Assembly: GCF_000787835.1 (NCBI RefSeq)
Contig: NZ_BBPP01000007.1
Span: 26,412 to 79,079, forward strand
Length of the DNA: 52,668 nt
Source of the DNA: Streptacidiphilus melanogenes
GTDB taxonomy: Bacteria > Actinomycetota > Actinomycetes > Streptomycetales > Streptomycetaceae
Direction: 5' to 3'
Part shown: one piece after another, positions 42,346 to 49,946 of the stretch
Layout: each line of letters starts with the position of its first letter
How positions within the stretch are numbered: position 1 is the stretch's first letter
Notes under the pieces: model-generated
Databases searched by the model: none
Told to the model about the DNA's origin: nothing
The model's input: the letters and a program-made list of their open reading frames with translations, nothing else
Made by a program: the position numbers and the translations under genes

Positions 42346-43737
42346 ATGGCGACAGAGATCACCGCGGCCACGCCGGGACCGGCGGCGCTACAGGCATCCG
42401 AGGACGAGCTTCTGCAGCGTCGGCCGCACCGGTGGATCGACCGGTGGCAGCCGGAGGACGAGCAGTTCTGGGAGACCGTCGGCGCCCGGACCGCGCGCCG
42501 CAACCTGGTCTTCTCGATCCTGTCCGAGCACATCGGATTCTCGGTGTGGACCATCTGGTCGGTCCTGGTGCTCTTCATGCCCGCAACCAAGTACGGATTC
42601 AGCGTCAGCGACAAGTTCCTGCTCACCACCACGCCGGCGGCGCTGGGCTCGCTGGTGCGCGTGCCCTACACCTTCGCAATCGCGAAGTTCGGGGGCCGCA
42701 ACTGGACTGTGATCTCGGCGCTGCTCCTGCTGATCCCCTCCGTGCTGGCGCTGGTCGTGCTGAAGCCCGGGGTGTCGCTGAGCACCCTGCTCGTGGTCAC
42801 CGGGCTCGCGGGCGTCGGCGGCGGCAACTTCGCCTCCTCGATGGCCAACATCAACAACTTCTACCCGCAGCGACTCAAGGGGCGCGCCCTGGGGTTGAAC
42901 GCGGGAGGCGGCAACATCGGCGTCGCCACCGTGCAGATCGTGGGCGCGGTGATCATCGCGGCCTTCGGCGCGGCGACCGATCCGCGCGTGCTGCTGGCCA
43001 TCTACATCCCGCTGGTCGTCGTGGTCGCGGCGACGGCCTGGACCCGCATGGACAACCTCACCGAGGCGACCAACGACTCCGGCGCGCTGCGCGAGGTCGC
43101 CCGCTACCGGCACACCTGGATCATCTCCTTCCTCTACATCGGTACCTTCGGGTCGTTCATCGGGTTCGGGTTCGCGTTCGGCCAGGTGCTGGCGGCCTCC
43201 CATGTCGCGCACCCGGTCTACGTGGTGTGGTTGGGCGCCTTCGTGGGCTCGCTGATCCGCCCGCTCGGCGGCATGCTGGCCGACCGCTTCCGCGGCTCGA
43301 CGGTGAGCCTGTGGAACTTCGTCGCCATGACGCTGACGTCCGGCGTCGTGCTGGCGGCCTCGCACTCGGGTTCGGTGGCTCTGTACGTGGCCGCGTTCAC
43401 CGTTCTGTTCGCGCTGACGGGTGTGGGGAACGGGTCGGTGTACAAGATGATCCCGGCGATCTTCCACGCCCGCAGTGCCGTACGGATCGCGGCGGGCGCG
43501 GATCTGGAGCAGGAGGCCTTCCAGGCCCGCAGGCTCTCCAGCGCCCTGGTCGGCCTCGCCGGAGCCGTCGGCGCGTTCGGCGGCGTGCTGGTGCAGATCG
43601 CGTTCCGCCAGTCGTTCCTGACCCTGGGCAATGGCGACGCTGCCTACCTGGCCTTCATCGCCTTCTACGCCCTGTGCGCCGCGGTGACCTGGGCCGTGTA
43701 CGTCCGCCCGTCTCGGCGTGGTCTTGACGGAGTCTGA
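42346..43737 (+). CDS. narK: NarK-type nitrate/nitrite transporter (MFS, NNP family)
   Basis: A 463-residue major-facilitator protein with about twelve membrane segments. The nitrate-porter signature is AGVGGGNFASSMANINNFYPQRLKGRALGLNAGGGNIGV, and a second related Gly-rich stretch (LTGVGNGSVYKMIP) lies in the second half. It should import nitrate and/or export nitrite. A strong GGAGGGAGGA binding site fixes the ATG at 42346. No nar reductase genes are adjacent in this window. The extended hydrophilic N-terminus (about 55 residues) is typical of actinobacterial NarK2. Confidence 0.9.
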   Translation: MATEITAATPGPAALQASEDELLQRRPHRWIDRWQPEDEQFWETVGARTARRNLVFSILSEHIGFSVWTIWSVLVLFMPATKYGFSVSDKFLLTTTPAALGSLVRVPYTFAIAKFGGRNWTVISALLLLIPSVLALVVLKPGVSLSTLLVVTGLAGVGGGNFASSMANINNFYPQRLKGRALGLNAGGGNIGVATVQIVGAVIIAAFGAATDPRVLLAIYIPLVVVVAATAWTRMDNLTEATNDSGALREVARYRHTWIISFLYIGTFGSFIGFGFAFGQVLAASHVAHPVYVVWLGAFVGSLIRPLGGMLADRFRGSTVSLWNFVAMTLTSGVVLAASHSGSVALYVAAFTVLFALTGVGNGSVYKMIPAIFHARSAVRIAAGADLEQEAFQARRLSSALVGLAGAVGAFGGVLVQIAFRQSFLTLGNGDAAYLAFIAFYALCAAVTWAVYVRPSRRGLDGV

Positions 43738-43802
43738 GCAGCAGCCGAGAGGCCGCGGCCGATCGGTGAGGTCAGCATTGCCGGGCTCGACGGGCAGAGA
43801 GG

Positions 43803-43823
43803 TGCGAGCGGGATTCGCTCGCA
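43803..43823. terminator. Hairpin after narK
   Basis: An 8-bp inverted repeat (TGCGAGCG, loop GGATT, CGCTCGCA) lies 66 bp after the narK stop, in the short gap before the convergent zinc-ribbon gene. Confidence 0.55.
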
Positions 43824-43964
43824 GGTCCACGAATTGACGGCGGCGCGTTCGGCGGCCCGTGGTGCGCTGCACCGCGTGCCGCCTCACGTCGTACCCCCGG
43901 TGGATGCCTGGGATGGGAGTGGGCCTTCCGCCCGCCGCGGGAACCCCGGCACCCGGGCCGCGGC

Positions 43965-44252
43965 TCAGGCTGTGGCCGCCGACGGGGTTGCCGCGCCGGG
44001 CGGCGGAGCCGACGGGGACTCGGCAAAGCGCCTGCGGGCGAGCCGGCCCGCGGTCCGCGTGCCGCATTGTGGGCACTCGACCGCGCCTTCGGCGCTGAAC
44101 GGTGGCAGGGCTGGCAGGTCGTTCCACCAGTAGTAGTCGCGGGTGTCCCCGTCGGGTTCCTCGCAGTACCTCACCCCATACTCGCGGAACCAGCGGGCGG
44201 AGCAGCTTGGGCAGATGAATTCCACCAGGTCAGAGCCGGTTTTGATGTTCAT
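43965..44252 (-). CDS. Small zinc-ribbon protein
   Basis: A 95-residue protein with two CxxC knuckles: FICPSCSARW near residues 13-18 and VECPQCGTRTAG near 59-64. Between them is an aromatic, acidic loop (YCEEPDGDTRDYYWWNDLP). The C-terminal tail is Pro/Ala-rich and probably disordered. The function is unknown. Start choice among ATG 44252, GTG 44255 and GTG 44261 is open; AAAGG lies ten or seven bases before the first two. An imperfect copy of the TTGCA operator lies about 40 bp upstream. Confidence 0.65.
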   Translation of the reverse strand: MNIKTGSDLVEFICPSCSARWFREYGVRYCEEPDGDTRDYYWWNDLPALPPFSAEGAVECPQCGTRTAGRLARRRFAESPSAPPPGAATPSAATA

Positions 44253-44287
44253 CACCGTCACGCCTTTCTCCACCCCTTCCACCATTA

Positions 44288-44308
44288 TTGCACTGGGCAA
44301 AGGTTTCG
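44288..44308. promoter_or_regulatory. Degenerate fourth copy of the TTGCA operator
   Basis: TTGCA-CTG-GGCAA followed by AGG-TTTCG has the spacing of the three good sites at 48-50 kb, but with mismatches in the second and third half-sites. It lies 36-56 bp upstream of the zinc-ribbon gene. Confidence 0.35.
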
Positions 44309-44322
44309 GTCGATGGTGGATT

Positions 44323-45369
44323 TCAACCGCCGCCCCGGTGGGCGAGGCGCGCGAGGTAGGCGTTGTAGGCGGTGAGTTCGGCGTCGTTGTCCCGGTCGGC
44401 CTGGCGGTCTTTGCGGGCCGCGGTGCGCCGGTCGGAGGCGGACCACTGCGCGAGCAGGGCGAGGAGCACGAGCACGGTGGGGATCTCGCTGAAGCCCCAA
44501 GCGATGCTGCCCGCCGTGCTCTGGTCGCCGAGCGCGGTCAGGTGCCAGTTGGCGGGCGGGTCGGCGAAGTAGCGGACGATGAGGCCGTGGGACATCATCA
44601 CGGCGATGCCGAAGAAGGCGTGGAAAGGCATGCCGATGAAGAGCTCCAGCATCCGCAGGACGTGGGAGGGGCGGCGCGGGGCGGGGTCGACGCCCATGAT
44701 GGGCCAGAAGAAGAGCAGGCCGACGCCGAGGAAGTGCGCGAGCATCCATTCGTGGCCGAGCCAGGAGCCCATGGCGAGGTCGAACAGGGGGGTGAAGTAG
44801 AGCGCGTAAAGGCTCGCGATGAACAGCGGGAGTGTGTAGAACGGCGAGGAGACGATGCGGGTGAAGCGGCTGTGGAGCAGCCAGGTGAGCAGTTCCCGCG
44901 GTCCGGTCCTGCCGCGGGCGGCGGTGGGCAGGGCGCGGAGGGCCAGGGTGATCGGGGCGCCGAGCAGCAGCAGGATCGGCGAGAGCATGGACAGCACCAT
45001 GTGCTGGACCATGTGGACGCTGAGCAGCTCCATGCCGTAGCCGCCGATGCCGGTGCAGGTGACCAGGGCAACGGTGGCGACGCCGGTGGTGAACGCGACC
45101 ACGCGATGCCAGGGCCAGCCGTCGCCGCGGCGGTGCAGCCGCCACACGGCGCCCCAGTACAGTGCGAGGACGAGCAGGCAGGCGAGCGGTTCGACGGGCA
45201 GTGGCTGGGGGTGCCAGTCAAGTAGTCGGGCCAGGCTGGGCGGGTCGATGGGCGTCCACATGGGGCCGCTCATGGCGGGATGCGTGCCGTGGCCCATGCC
45301 TGGCATGCCCGGCATGGCGTTCATAGCGAGCATCGAGGGCGTCGGGATGGTGGGAGTGAGGGCGGTCAA
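44323..45369 (-). CDS. CtaG-like cytochrome c oxidase assembly membrane protein
   Basis: A 348-residue protein with about seven membrane segments of the caa3_CtaG family (MVQHMVLSMLSPILLLLGAPITLALRAL, FTPLFDLAMGSWLGHEWMLAHFLGVGLLFFWPI and FIGMPFHAFFGIAVMMSHGLI). The N-terminus is rich in Met and His (MLAMNAMPGMPGMGHGTHPAM), which could bind copper in the extracytoplasmic space. The TTG at 45369 is chosen because GAGGAAA lies about nine bases upstream. The family helps deliver copper to cytochrome oxidase; the precise role here is inferred. It is separated from the VKOR gene by a terminator, so it forms its own unit. Confidence 0.85.
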   Translation of the reverse strand: MTALTPTIPTPSMLAMNAMPGMPGMGHGTHPAMSGPMWTPIDPPSLARLLDWHPQPLPVEPLACLLVLALYWGAVWRLHRRGDGWPWHRVVAFTTGVATVALVTCTGIGGYGMELLSVHMVQHMVLSMLSPILLLLGAPITLALRALPTAARGRTGPRELLTWLLHSRFTRIVSSPFYTLPLFIASLYALYFTPLFDLAMGSWLGHEWMLAHFLGVGLLFFWPIMGVDPAPRRPSHVLRMLELFIGMPFHAFFGIAVMMSHGLIVRYFADPPANWHLTALGDQSTAGSIAWGFSEIPTVLVLLALLAQWSASDRRTAARKDRQADRDNDAELTAYNAYLARLAHRGGG

Positions 45370-45671
45370 GGTGCGGATTTCCTCTTGAGGGGGAGCGGGG
45401 TGGGTGGTCGGCTCTCCGGGCCCGTCCGGCGCGTTCCTCTTGGGCGGCTGCCAGGGAACGAGAAACCGGATGCCGGGCTCACGGGGCGGTGCTCGGGTCG
45501 GCCCCGCGGGCGTTGAGGAGCCGTCCGTTGTTCTGGCTGCCGTCGCGATCAAGGATCCGGCGGTGCCACATCGCGCTGCCTGGCGCGGGTTGGTTCCGGC
45601 GCATGCTCCGGCCTGCGCAGTCGTGGCCCGGATGGCGTGTCTTGCGTCGGGGCAGATGGCGAGGGAGAGGG
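45370..45671. other. Intergenic region upstream of the CtaG-like gene
   Basis: About 300 bp with no recognisable gene. The minus-strand frame stays open through it, but its composition (GTNPRQAARCGTAGSLIATA) is not protein-like. The promoter of the CtaG-like gene must lie here. Confidence 0.55.
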
Positions 45672-45709
45672 CATGTCGGTGCGGGCCCTCGTTGGCCCGC
45701 ACCGACATG
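45672..45709 (-). terminator. Strong terminator after the DsbA-VKOR operon
   Basis: A perfect 16-bp inverted repeat (CATGTCGGTGCGGGCC, loop CTCGTT, complement) starts nine bases after the VKOR stop on the minus strand. Confidence 0.88.
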
Positions 45710-45717
45710 ACGGCCAG

Positions 45718-46407
45718 TCAGAGCAGGGTGCTCCAGTAGTACCAGAAGCGGTTGAGGACCAGGAGCGCGATGGTCAGGTAGCAGGCGAAGGGGACGAGCC
45801 AGTACCAGCCCGCCACCGCTTCCAGGCGGTCCCGCGCGTGTTCGGGGAGCGGGATGGCGCGCGTGCGCAGGTTGTGCACGGTGGTGTACCAGAACAGCAG
45901 GATCGTGGTGGCCCACACGACCATGCACCAGGGGCAGACCGCGCCTATGCGGTACAGGGTCTGGTCGATCAGCCAGGAGATCATTCCGACCCCGAACAGG
46001 GTGCCGGTGTTCAGGCCGAGCCAGAACCAGCGCGGGAGGCGCGCTCCGGTCAGGGTGATCACGCCGACCGTGACGACGACGGCGAAGGCAGCGAGTCCGA
46101 TGAGCGGGTTCGGGAAGCCGAACGCGGAAGCCTGCCAACTGTGCATGACCGAGCCGCAGCTGATGACGGGGTTGATGTTGCAGCTCGGGACGTAGTTCGG
46201 GTTCTCCAGGATCTTGATCTTGTCCAGGGTGAGCTGGATCGCGGCGCCCAAGGCGATCGCGCCGGCGATCACGAGCAGCCAGGCGTAGCCCCGGCCCGCT
46301 CCCACACGGGAGTCCGGCTCGGCCGAGGGCGCCCCGGCGGCGCGGGCCTTGGCTGCGAGGTCGGTGGTCGTCGAGGGATTGGTTCCGTCCATGAGGGCGC
46401 GGCTCAC
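45718..46407 (-). CDS. VKOR-family membrane disulfide oxidase
   Basis: A 229-residue vitamin K epoxide reductase homologue with about five membrane helices. The loop pair is Cys76 and Cys84 (SCNINPVISCGSV), and the active CxxC is CPWC (158-161). Bacterial VKORs reoxidise DsbA-like proteins using menaquinone. The GTG start overlaps the stop of the DsbA-like gene (GTGA), so donor and acceptor are made together. The terminator follows directly. Confidence 0.92.
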   Translation of the reverse strand: MSRALMDGTNPSTTTDLAAKARAAGAPSAEPDSRVGAGRGYAWLLVIAGAIALGAAIQLTLDKIKILENPNYVPSCNINPVISCGSVMHSWQASAFGFPNPLIGLAAFAVVVTVGVITLTGARLPRWFWLGLNTGTLFGVGMISWLIDQTLYRIGAVCPWCMVVWATTILLFWYTTVHNLRTRAIPLPEHARDRLEAVAGWYWLVPFACYLTIALLVLNRFWYYWSTLL

Positions 46408-47252
46408 TTTCCTGCGACGGTCTGCTGGACCAGGGCGGCGTACTGGGTGGGCGTGATGGCGTTGCCCTGCGCGTCGAAGACGTTCAGCTGCGTGCCGTCG
46501 AGTTTGAGTGTCGGGGTGCCCTGGATGCCGCTGGCGTTGAAGGCGTCGGAGACCTTGCCCGCCCAGGGGGCGTAGACGCGGTCCTGCACGTCCTTGGTGA
46601 ACTTCGGGGTGACCAGGCCGGGCACCTTCTTCGCCAGGTCGAGCAGGGTGTTCAGGTTGCCGAAGCCGTCGGTCTGCTCGGAGGGCTGGTTGGCGTACAG
46701 GACGTCGTGGAACGCCTTGAACTTGGCCGTGCCGCCGTCTGCCAGCGCGGCGCCGGCGACCTGCAGGGCGTCCATGGAGCCGGTGCCGCCCAGGTTCCGG
46801 TCAAGGAAGGTCGCCAGGTGGTACTGGATCTTGTAGGTGCCGCTGTCGGCGAGCTGCTGGATGGTGGGGCCGTCGGCCTTCTCCAGCTTGTCGCAGATCG
46901 GGCAGCGGAAGTCCTCCCACACGTCCAGGGTGTGCTTGGCGTTCGGGTTCCCGTACACGATGACCGTGCCGTTGGTGCCGCTCGCGTTCGCCGGGACGAC
47001 CAGCGGTCCGCTCGCCGCGCCCGGGGTGCTCGTGCTCGCGGTGCCGATCGCCACGGCTATGCCCGCCGTGACGGCGAGGACCGCGGCGACGGCCGCGCCG
47101 ATCTTCGCTGTGCGGCGTCGCGCCTGGATCTGCTTCTGGCGGGCGCGCTGCTGGGCGAGCCGCTCACGCGCCGAGGCGCGGGCTTCCCGCTTCGTGGGCC
47201 GGGCGGACGTGCCGGCGCTGTTAGCGGCGCCCGGGATGGTGTTCTTGCTCAA
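46404..47252 (-). CDS. Membrane-anchored DsbA-like thioredoxin-fold protein
   Basis: A 282-residue protein. A basic N-terminal cytoplasmic part (residues 20-48, KREARASARERLAQQRARQK) leads to one membrane helix (about 50-70) and an extracytoplasmic thioredoxin-like domain with the redox motif CPIC (117-120) and GIQGTPTLKLDG (cis-Pro loop). It oxidises secreted proteins and is recharged by the overlapping VKOR. The TTG at 47252 is chosen over an upstream in-frame ATG because GAGGA lies six bases before it. The gap to the next upstream gene is 133 bp with no gene. Confidence 0.88.
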   Translation of the reverse strand: MSKNTIPGAANSAGTSARPTKREARASARERLAQQRARQKQIQARRRTAKIGAAVAAVLAVTAGIAVAIGTASTSTPGAASGPLVVPANASGTNGTVIVYGNPNAKHTLDVWEDFRCPICDKLEKADGPTIQQLADSGTYKIQYHLATFLDRNLGGTGSMDALQVAGAALADGGTAKFKAFHDVLYANQPSEQTDGFGNLNTLLDLAKKVPGLVTPKFTKDVQDRVYAPWAGKVSDAFNASGIQGTPTLKLDGTQLNVFDAQGNAITPTQYAALVQQTVAGK

Positions 47253-47385
47253 GGCTGTCCTCACGGAGGTGAAAAGAGGCAGGAAGGTGAGGAGAAGAGC
47301 CCGCGAACGGCATGCCTGCACGCCTTGCGGCGCACGGGAGTACCCCGCAGCCAGGCGTGATCAGGAAGAAGGAGGGTGCTGCCGG

Positions 47386-48135
47386 TCAGCGGGCCCCGGC
47401 GAGAACCGGAGGGCCGCGGCGCGAAACGGCGTCCAGCAGCGCATCCTGTGGGCCGCGAAGCGGCTCGGGCGCCGCGGGCGGTGCCCACGAAGGCGCGACC
47501 GGGAGCGCGACCGGGGTCATAAGCCACACCAGCAGCACGCTCACACCCGGCCACGAGACCACGGCGGCGATGCGCAGCACCGCGAACAAGGCCGCCTCGC
47601 CGCGCCGCAGCCACCAGGCCGCGACGAGCGCCAGCGCGAGGTGCACGGCGAGGAGCAGCAGCGCCGCGCCGCCCGTCAGCGAGACCAGCGCATGCGGCGC
47701 CCGCTCGGTCAGCCCCAACAGCCCGGGGCGGATCGAGCCCCCGCCACAGGCCAGCACGCTCCACCCCGACACGGCACCCGCCCCGCCGGAGCCGGTCGGG
47801 CAACTGTTCTGGCCCACGTTGAACAACGCGTTGAGCGCCACCTGGAGCGGGACCATCACGGCCACGATCGCCCAGTACCGGCGCTCCGCAGCGAAAAGGA
47901 TCAAAGCGACGCCGAGGCTGAAACCAAAGGCCAGACCCGCGATGTCCAGCGGCACCGGCTGTCCTGTCACCACCAAACGGGCGCTGGTGGACAGCAGGAC
48001 GGACAGCGCGGCGAACACCGCCGCGCGCACGAGCCGTATGCCCAAGCCGTCCATCGCCCGGAGTATCGCAGGCGCGCCAGAGGGGTCGGCAGGGGCCGAA
48101 GGTCCCCGACCGGGCTGGTTCTCGGGGCGGCTCAT
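47386..48135 (-). CDS. Membrane protein, unknown function
   Basis: A 249-residue protein with a polar N-terminus (MSRPENQPGRGPSAPADPSG) and about six hydrophobic segments. A loop with two cysteines (NSCPTGSGGAGAVSGWSVLA then CGGG) lies between helices three and four, so it could itself carry a disulfide. No family is recognised. The ATG overlaps the methyltransferase stop (ATGA), so the two form an operon under the TTGCA operator at 48862. Confidence 0.7.
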   Translation of the reverse strand: MSRPENQPGRGPSAPADPSGAPAILRAMDGLGIRLVRAAVFAALSVLLSTSARLVVTGQPVPLDIAGLAFGFSLGVALILFAAERRYWAIVAVMVPLQVALNALFNVGQNSCPTGSGGAGAVSGWSVLACGGGSIRPGLLGLTERAPHALVSLTGGAALLLLAVHLALALVAAWWLRRGEAALFAVLRIAAVVSWPGVSVLLVWLMTPVALPVAPSWAPPAAPEPLRGPQDALLDAVSRRGPPVLAGAR

Positions 48136-48761
48136 GCGGTAGCCGTGATCAGCTCGACATCGGCGAGCAGGGAGGCCGCAGGCAGCGGTTCGACGCTGCC
48201 GACGCGCAGCCCGCAATGGCCGAGCGCCCCCAGCAATGGATCTTTGTCTGCTGATCGCCGCTGCCATCGGGCCTCGGCGATCAGCAGCACCGCGCCAGGC
48301 GCCGCGACGCGTGCGATCTCGGTCGCCGCGCGCGCAGGGTCGCTCCAGTGGTGGGCCGACAGCGTGCTGAGGACGAGGTCGAAGGCCCCGTTGTGGAAGG
48401 GCAGTTGCTCCGCACAGCTCACCGCGACGAAGGCGGGCGCCGCAGATCCGCGCGGCGTCGGCAGTGCTTCGCGGGTCCACACCGCCATGGAGAAGGAGGG
48501 ATCGACGCCGACAAGGCCCGCATGGGGCAAGACCGTGGCGATCTGGCGGAGCAACAGCCCGGTTCCGCAGCCGATGTCGAGGACCCAGCGGGCGTGCGGG
48601 GCCACACGGCGGGCCTGCCGCACCACCGCGGCGTGCGCCGGACGGTAGAGCACGTCCTGGAGCTGGCTGCGGTCGTAGAACGCGGCCCAGCGATCGAACA
48701 CGCCCCTTGCGGCATCGGACGGCGCCGGCTGCCAGGCGAGGTGGTGCCGGTGGGAAGCCAC
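48132..48761 (-). CDS. SAM-dependent methyltransferase (UbiE/Methyltransf_11 type)
   Basis: A 209-residue enzyme. Motif I is WVLDIGCGTGLLLRQIA, the second SAM contact LVGVDPS, and motif post-II AFDLVLSTLSAHHWSDPARAATEIARVAAPGAVLLIAE. The N-terminal RWAAFYDRSQLQDVLYRPAHAAVV is typical of small-molecule methyltransferases. The GTG at 48761 follows an AAGGAGGAGG binding site. It is divergent from the F420-type reductase gene, with a TTGCA element on each side of the shared 238-bp region. Confidence 0.87.
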   Translation of the reverse strand: MASHRHHLAWQPAPSDAARGVFDRWAAFYDRSQLQDVLYRPAHAAVVRQARRVAPHARWVLDIGCGTGLLLRQIATVLPHAGLVGVDPSFSMAVWTREALPTPRGSAAPAFVAVSCAEQLPFHNGAFDLVLSTLSAHHWSDPARAATEIARVAAPGAVLLIAEARWQRRSADKDPLLGALGHCGLRVGSVEPLPAASLLADVELITATA

Positions 48762-48861
48762 GGGTTCCTCCTCCTTCCGGCAGCTGGGCCTGTTCAGGAC
48801 TTCGGGCGCGGCAGGCCCGTCCGCGAAGCGTTGCGCACGGCAGTGCCACGACACCAAGGTA

Positions 48862-48882
48862 TTGCACCATGCAAAGATTGCA
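48862..48882. promoter_or_regulatory. TTGCA operator copy 1 (methyltransferase promoter side)
   Basis: TTGCA-CCA-TGCAA-AGA-TTGCA: an inverted pair of half-sites followed by a third half-site in direct orientation, 101-121 bp upstream of the methyltransferase start. Identical geometry occurs at 48943 and 49843. Confidence 0.75.
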
Positions 48883-48942
48883 TAGTCTCGATAGTGCGGG
48901 CTGCTGATGACCGCCGGTGGAGCTGGTGGTTTACAGTCTGGA

Positions 48943-48963
48943 TTGCATCCTGCAAAGATTGCA
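48943..48963. promoter_or_regulatory. TTGCA operator copy 2 (F420-type reductase promoter side)
   Basis: TTGCA-TCC-TGCAA-AGA-TTGCA lies 37-57 bp upstream of the ATG at 49000. The bases after it (CTGTCTC) also resemble those after copy 1 (TAGTCTC), extending the shared element. Confidence 0.78.
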
Positions 48964-48999
48964 CTGTCTCAAGAGTTCGACGATGCGTGCGGAGGGTGG

Positions 49000-49497
49000 A
49001 TGGCCAGCAGGGTCCGTCCGTCGGCGGGGCCGACGGGGTGGCGGCGTGCGCTGTTCCGGGCACCGGTGAAGCTGTACCGGTGGCACCTGGGCTGGCTGCT
49101 CGGGTCCCGGTTCTGCCTGCTCACGCACACCGGCCGCAGCAGCGGGCTGCCACGACAGACGGTGCTGGAGGTGGCCGGGCGCGATCCGGAGACGGGGGCG
49201 ATCCTCGTCGCCTCGGGATTCGGGCAGGCGTCACAGTGGTACCGCAACATCTGCCACGACGCCCGCGTCCACGTGCGGGTCGGCCGCCGCAGCAGTGAGG
49301 CCCTGGCCCGGCCGTTCACGCCGGACGAGTCGGGGCGGGCGATGGCCCTGTACGCGTCGCGCCACCCGCGCGCCGCGCTGCAGCTGCTGCGCTTGTGCGG
49401 CCTGGAGGCACAGGCGACCGCGGAGGAGTTCTATCAGGTCGGCCACGACTTCATCCCCTTCGTGGCGCTGACGCCGACTGGATCGTCGCTGGTATGA
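49000..49497 (+). CDS. F420-dependent (Ddn-type) nitroreductase-family oxidoreductase
   Basis: A 165-residue deazaflavin-dependent nitroreductase family protein. It has LLTHTGRSSGLPRQTVLEV, VASGFGQASQWYRNICHDARVHVRVG and a C-terminal RLCGLEAQATAEEFYQVGHD, all typical of the split-barrel Ddn/FDOR-B group that uses reduced F420. M. tuberculosis Ddn is the best-known member, reducing quinones and nitroimidazoles. A GGAGG site four bases before the ATG fixes the start. Two hairpins follow within 60 bp of the stop (from 49504). Confidence 0.87.
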   Translation: MASRVRPSAGPTGWRRALFRAPVKLYRWHLGWLLGSRFCLLTHTGRSSGLPRQTVLEVAGRDPETGAILVASGFGQASQWYRNICHDARVHVRVGRRSSEALARPFTPDESGRAMALYASRHPRAALQLLRLCGLEAQATAEEFYQVGHDFIPFVALTPTGSSLV

Positions 49498-49946
49498 GAC
49501 GGCGGCGGCCTGCGGGCCGCCGCGCAAGTGAGCCGCCTGCGGCGGTGCGGCGGCTCGCGGCCGCGCGTGGTTCGGCCGTCCACCCGAAAGGCGGCCGGCC
49601 ACCCGCGGCCCGGGGCCGCGCGGGCCATCCCGACCTGCGCGGCCCCGCGCTGTTCCCGGGACGCTCTGGCCCCATCGCTCGGGCACGGGAATCGTCCAGG
49701 GTGATCGCGACCCCGCATGCGAAGACCGCCCTCGGCGTGAAGTGGCGCCGTCGCGACACGCCGCCCGCTCGGCGGTTCGCCACCATGCGGGGCCGGGAGC
49801 TGGGGTGATGCCCAGTCGGCGGAATTCACCCTGCCAAATTCATTGCACCGTGCAAACCTTGCATGAGGATGGCGTTGTGTGGCAGCGCGGGCGGACCGGC
49901 CGACGGCGTGTCATGCCCGAACGCCGGTATCGAAGTCAGGAGCATC
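49498..49946. other. Intergenic region with hairpins and operator copy 3
   Basis: These 449 bp have no supported gene. A 7-bp hairpin (GGCGGCC-TGCG-GGCCGCC, 49504-49521) and a further GAGCCGC / GCGGCTC pair close by probably terminate the reductase transcript. The TTGCA element at 49843-49863 serves the next gene. Confidence 0.6.
49843..49863. promoter_or_regulatory. TTGCA operator copy 3 (lipoprotein deacetylase promoter)
   Basis: TTGCA-CCG-TGCAA-ACC-TTGCA lies 84-104 bp upstream of the ATG at 49947. It keeps all three half-sites of copies 1 and 2 while its spacer bases differ, which supports selection on the half-sites. Confidence 0.75.
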
